Shown one piece after another: positions 6,976 to 8,436 of a stretch of DNA of 8,436 nt (position 1 is the first letter of the stretch; every line of letters starts with the position of its first letter). Origin of the DNA: JAZGBC01 sp036444495 (GTDB lineage: Bacteria; Pseudomonadota; Alphaproteobacteria; Kiloniellales; J153); the NCBI GenBank assembly GCA_036444495.1, contig JAZGBC010000206.1, forward strand, positions 1 through 8,436. Direction: 5' to 3'. The notes under the pieces are model-generated. The model did no database searches, had not been told where the DNA came from, and was given only the letters and a program-made list of their open reading frames with translations. The position numbers and the translations under genes were made by a program.

Positions 6976-7865
6976 ATCCCGGCCCTCTCCTGCGGTTCGC
7001 GGAGCGCGGACCCATCGGCCGGCAGCAGCGTGCGCGGCAACTCATAATCGGCCAGACGCAGGATTTCCATATGCGCCCAGTCGACGAAGGGCTGCACCCG
7101 CATGGCAGACTCGCTCGCCTCGGTCACGACACCGACCGGCAGCCCGGGTGGAAAAACCCCGCCGTGGCCGGAAGTCACCACATGATCGCCGGGCTGGATC
7201 ACGGCGCTGGGCAGGAGGTAGCGCAGCCTCGGCTGCTTCGTATTGTCGCCGGCCAGGATGGCCCGCTCGCGCCCCGAACCGACCAGTACCGGGATGCGGC
7301 TGTTGATATCGGTGAGCAGCAGGACCCGGGCCGAACGCACGCCCACCTGCGCGACCCGGCCGGCCAGGCCCTCGCTGGTGATCGCCGCCTGGCCCTTTTC
7401 CACGCCGTCGCGCGAGCCCGCGTTAACCAGCACCGACCGCGCGAAGGCCCCACCGGGATCCCCGATCACCCGGGCGGTGACGAAGCGAAGGCCGGAATCG
7501 GGCACCATCTTGGTCGTCTGGCGCAGGGCCTCGTTCTCCGCCTCCAGGCGCTGGGCCACGACCTGCCAGTTACGCAGGCGCTCGTTCTCGCGCCCGAGCG
7601 CCGCATTCTGCGCGCGCAGGTCGGCCAACTCGCCCACGCTTTCGATCACGGCGCTCAGCGAAGCCACCGGCCGGGCGACCAGCTCGAGCACCGGCGCGAC
7701 CGCGTCGGTAATCGCCGTGCGGGCGCGCTCCACCAGCACGGTGTCGGCCTTGCCGAGCAGCATCAGCCCGAAGGCGGCCACGACCAGGAAAAGAAAGGCA
7801 AAGCGGTGCGCCCACGCCTTGATCGGCGTGGTGATGTGCGATACGGGCCCTGTCGGCTTCTTCAC
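6972..7865 (-). CDS. mreC: Rod shape-determining protein MreC
   Basis: MreC is a bitopic inner-membrane protein whose periplasmic part binds and activates PBP2, linking cytoplasmic MreB to wall synthesis. The 297-residue protein has a short cytoplasmic N-terminus, one membrane helix (about 22-38), a coiled coil (about 78-118, with repeating LRAQN / LGRENERL / LEAENEALR), and a beta-rich periplasmic domain (about 128-275) with LVNAGSRDGVEKGQA, the SEGLAGRV turn and LLTDINSRIPV, all characteristic of MreC. The reading frame supports a GTG start at 7865, preceded by a run of six G (7870-7875) with a rather short 4-base spacer; no better start lies downstream before the helix. The stop codon overlaps the mreD start by 4 bases. 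An 88-base gap separates it from mreB. Confidence 0.96.
   Translation of the reverse strand: MKKPTGPVSHITTPIKAWAHRFAFLFLVVAAFGLMLLGKADTVLVERARTAITDAVAPVLELVARPVASLSAVIESVGELADLRAQNAALGRENERLRNWQVVAQRLEAENEALRQTTKMVPDSGLRFVTARVIGDPGGAFARSVLVNAGSRDGVEKGQAAITSEGLAGRVAQVGVRSARVLLLTDINSRIPVLVGSGRERAILAGDNTKQPRLRYLLPSAVIQPGDHVVTSGHGGVFPPGLPVGVVTEASESAMRVQPFVDWAHMEILRLADYELPRTLLPADGSALREPQERAGM
6983..6991 (-). promoter_or_regulatory. Ribosome binding site fixing the GTG start of mreD
   Basis: AGGAGAGGG on the minus strand, within the last codons of mreC, lies 7 bases before the GTG at 6975. It is the strongest such site in the window, which makes the GTGA overlap start convincing and implies coupled mreC-mreD translation. 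Confidence 0.7.
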
Positions 7866-7883
7866 AGCACCCCCCGTACCGAA

Positions 7884-7899
7884 CCCCGGCTCGCCGGGG
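7884..7899 (-). other. Hairpin between mreB and mreC
   Basis: CCCCGG (7884-7889) pairs perfectly with CCGGGG (7894-7899) around a 4-base loop (CGAG on the minus strand). It sits in the 88-base mreB-mreC gap, 18 bases before the mreC GTG start. No T-run follows, so it is not a standard terminator. A role in limiting read-through, in RNA processing, or in protecting the mreB 3' end would fit the need for more MreB than MreC, but this is inference. Confidence 0.4.
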
Positions 7900-7930
7900 C
7901 AGGCCAGCGAATCCGGCCGCCTGAACGCAA

Positions 7931-7957
7931 CTTATAAATAAAGTCCGAACGCTTCAA
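7931..7957 (-). promoter_or_regulatory. Weak candidate internal promoter ahead of mreC
   Basis: On the minus strand TTGAAG (7952-7957) at the mreB stop codon is followed 15 bases later by TATAAG (7931-7936). It lies in an AT-rich stretch (7931-7943) that stands out in this GC-rich sequence. The 15-base spacer is shorter than the preferred 17, so support is weak. If real, it would let mreC, mreD, mrdA and rodA be expressed separately from mreB. Confidence 0.2.
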
Positions 7958-8436
7958 TAGGTGGAGATCAGGACGTTCTTCAGGATCTTCATTTCCTCGA
8001 GGCAGCGCCCGGTACCGAGCGCCACACAGGAGAGCGGATCGTCGGCGATGGAGACCGGCAGGCCGGTCGAGGCACGCAGTACATAGTCCAGGTTGCTGAG
8101 CAGCGCCCCGCCGCCGGTCAACACGATGCCCTTGTCCACAATGTCGGCCGCCAGCTCGGGAGCGGTGTGCTCGAGGGCCACCTTGACCGCCTCGACGATA
8201 GCGCCGACGGGCTCGGCCAGGGATTCGGCGATCTGGCGCTCGGAAATAATGAGTTCCTTGGGCACGCCGTTCATCAGGTCGCGGCCCTTGATCTCCATGG
8301 TGCGGCCCTCGCCGTCCTCGGGCGGACAGGCGGAGCCGGTCTCCTTCTTGATCCGCTCGGCCGAGCCCTCGCCGACCAGCAGGTTATGGTTGCGCCGGAT
8401 ATAGGCGATGATGGCCTCGTCCATCTTGTCGCCGCC
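7954..8436 (-). CDS. mreB: Rod shape-determining actin homologue MreB (C-terminal part)
   Basis: MreB forms membrane-bound actin-like filaments that orient side-wall synthesis. The frame is open to the right edge of the window, so only the C-terminal 160 residues are present, somewhat under half of the usual length of about 345. The fragment opens with GGDKMDEAI, the actin-fold motif that precedes the IIAYIRRNHNLLVGE helix. It also has PPEDGEG and KGRDLMNGVPKE in the subdomain IIB region, the adenosine-binding motif DKGIVLTGGGALL (fragment residues about 101-113), and the C-terminal DDPLSCVALGTG. It ends STY followed by TGA. The PPEDGEG/KGRDLMNGVP style is alphaproteobacterial. It is the first recognisable gene of the elongasome operon, although its promoter lies outside the window. 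Confidence 0.97.
   Translation of the reverse strand, partial: GGDKMDEAIIAYIRRNHNLLVGEGSAERIKKETGSACPPEDGEGRTMEIKGRDLMNGVPKELIISERQIAESLAEPVGAIVEAVKVALEHTAPELAADIVDKGIVLTGGGALLSNLDYVLRASTGLPVSIADDPLSCVALGTGRCLEEMKILKNVLISTY

Noticed and set aside
6954..7937. A 327-residue plus-strand reading frame
   Set aside because: Codon-aligned antisense of mreC; no family resemblance and it overlaps a certain gene completely.

Overview
The window looks like chromosomal DNA from a GC-rich alphaproteobacterium. The MreB C-terminal half carries the PPEDGEG / KGRDLMNGVP sequence style I associate with alphaproteobacterial MreB, and the gene order mreB-mreC-mreD-mrdA-rodA is the classical one for rod-shaped members of that class. 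I would lean towards a Rhodospirillales-like organism, but this rests on remembered sequence style and not on a search.

Left part (1-3128, plus strand). The window opens inside the last gene of a dipeptide/oligopeptide-type ABC importer, a DppF/OppF-like ATPase of which only the C-terminal 120 residues are present. After an 82-base gap with a GC-rich hairpin comes a complete alkaline-phosphatase-superfamily hydrolase, very like the formylglycine-dependent phosphonate monoester hydrolases / phosphodiesterases of rhizobia and Burkholderia. About 200 bases further on is a 10-helix EamA/DMT-family permease, visibly less GC-rich than its neighbours. Together they could form a small uptake, hydrolysis and efflux set, but that is inference from position.

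Middle (3158-3362). A tRNA-Lys(CTT) lies on the minus strand between the convergent permease and rodA genes. It has its own plausible promoter and an encoded CCA. The space between it and rodA is extremely GC-rich and holds strong inverted repeats.

Right part (3363-8436, minus strand). This is the elongasome operon, transcribed right to left: mreB (3' half only), mreC, mreD, mrdA (PBP2) and rodA. MreB filaments, the MreC/MreD membrane scaffold, the RodA glycosyltransferase and the PBP2 transpeptidase together build the lateral wall. mreC/mreD overlap by 4 bases, mreD/mrdA are 19 bases apart and mrdA/rodA 6 bases apart, so translation is probably coupled. Only the mreB-mreC gap (88 bases) has room for a control element, and it contains a hairpin and an AT-rich stretch.

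I found no CRISPR array, insertion sequence, phage gene or obviously new multi-gene system. The points most worth a second look are a probable Cys3His metal site in PBP2, the transporter/hydrolase neighbourhood with its low-GC permease next to a tRNA 3' end, and a repeat/operator-like element just upstream of the permease.
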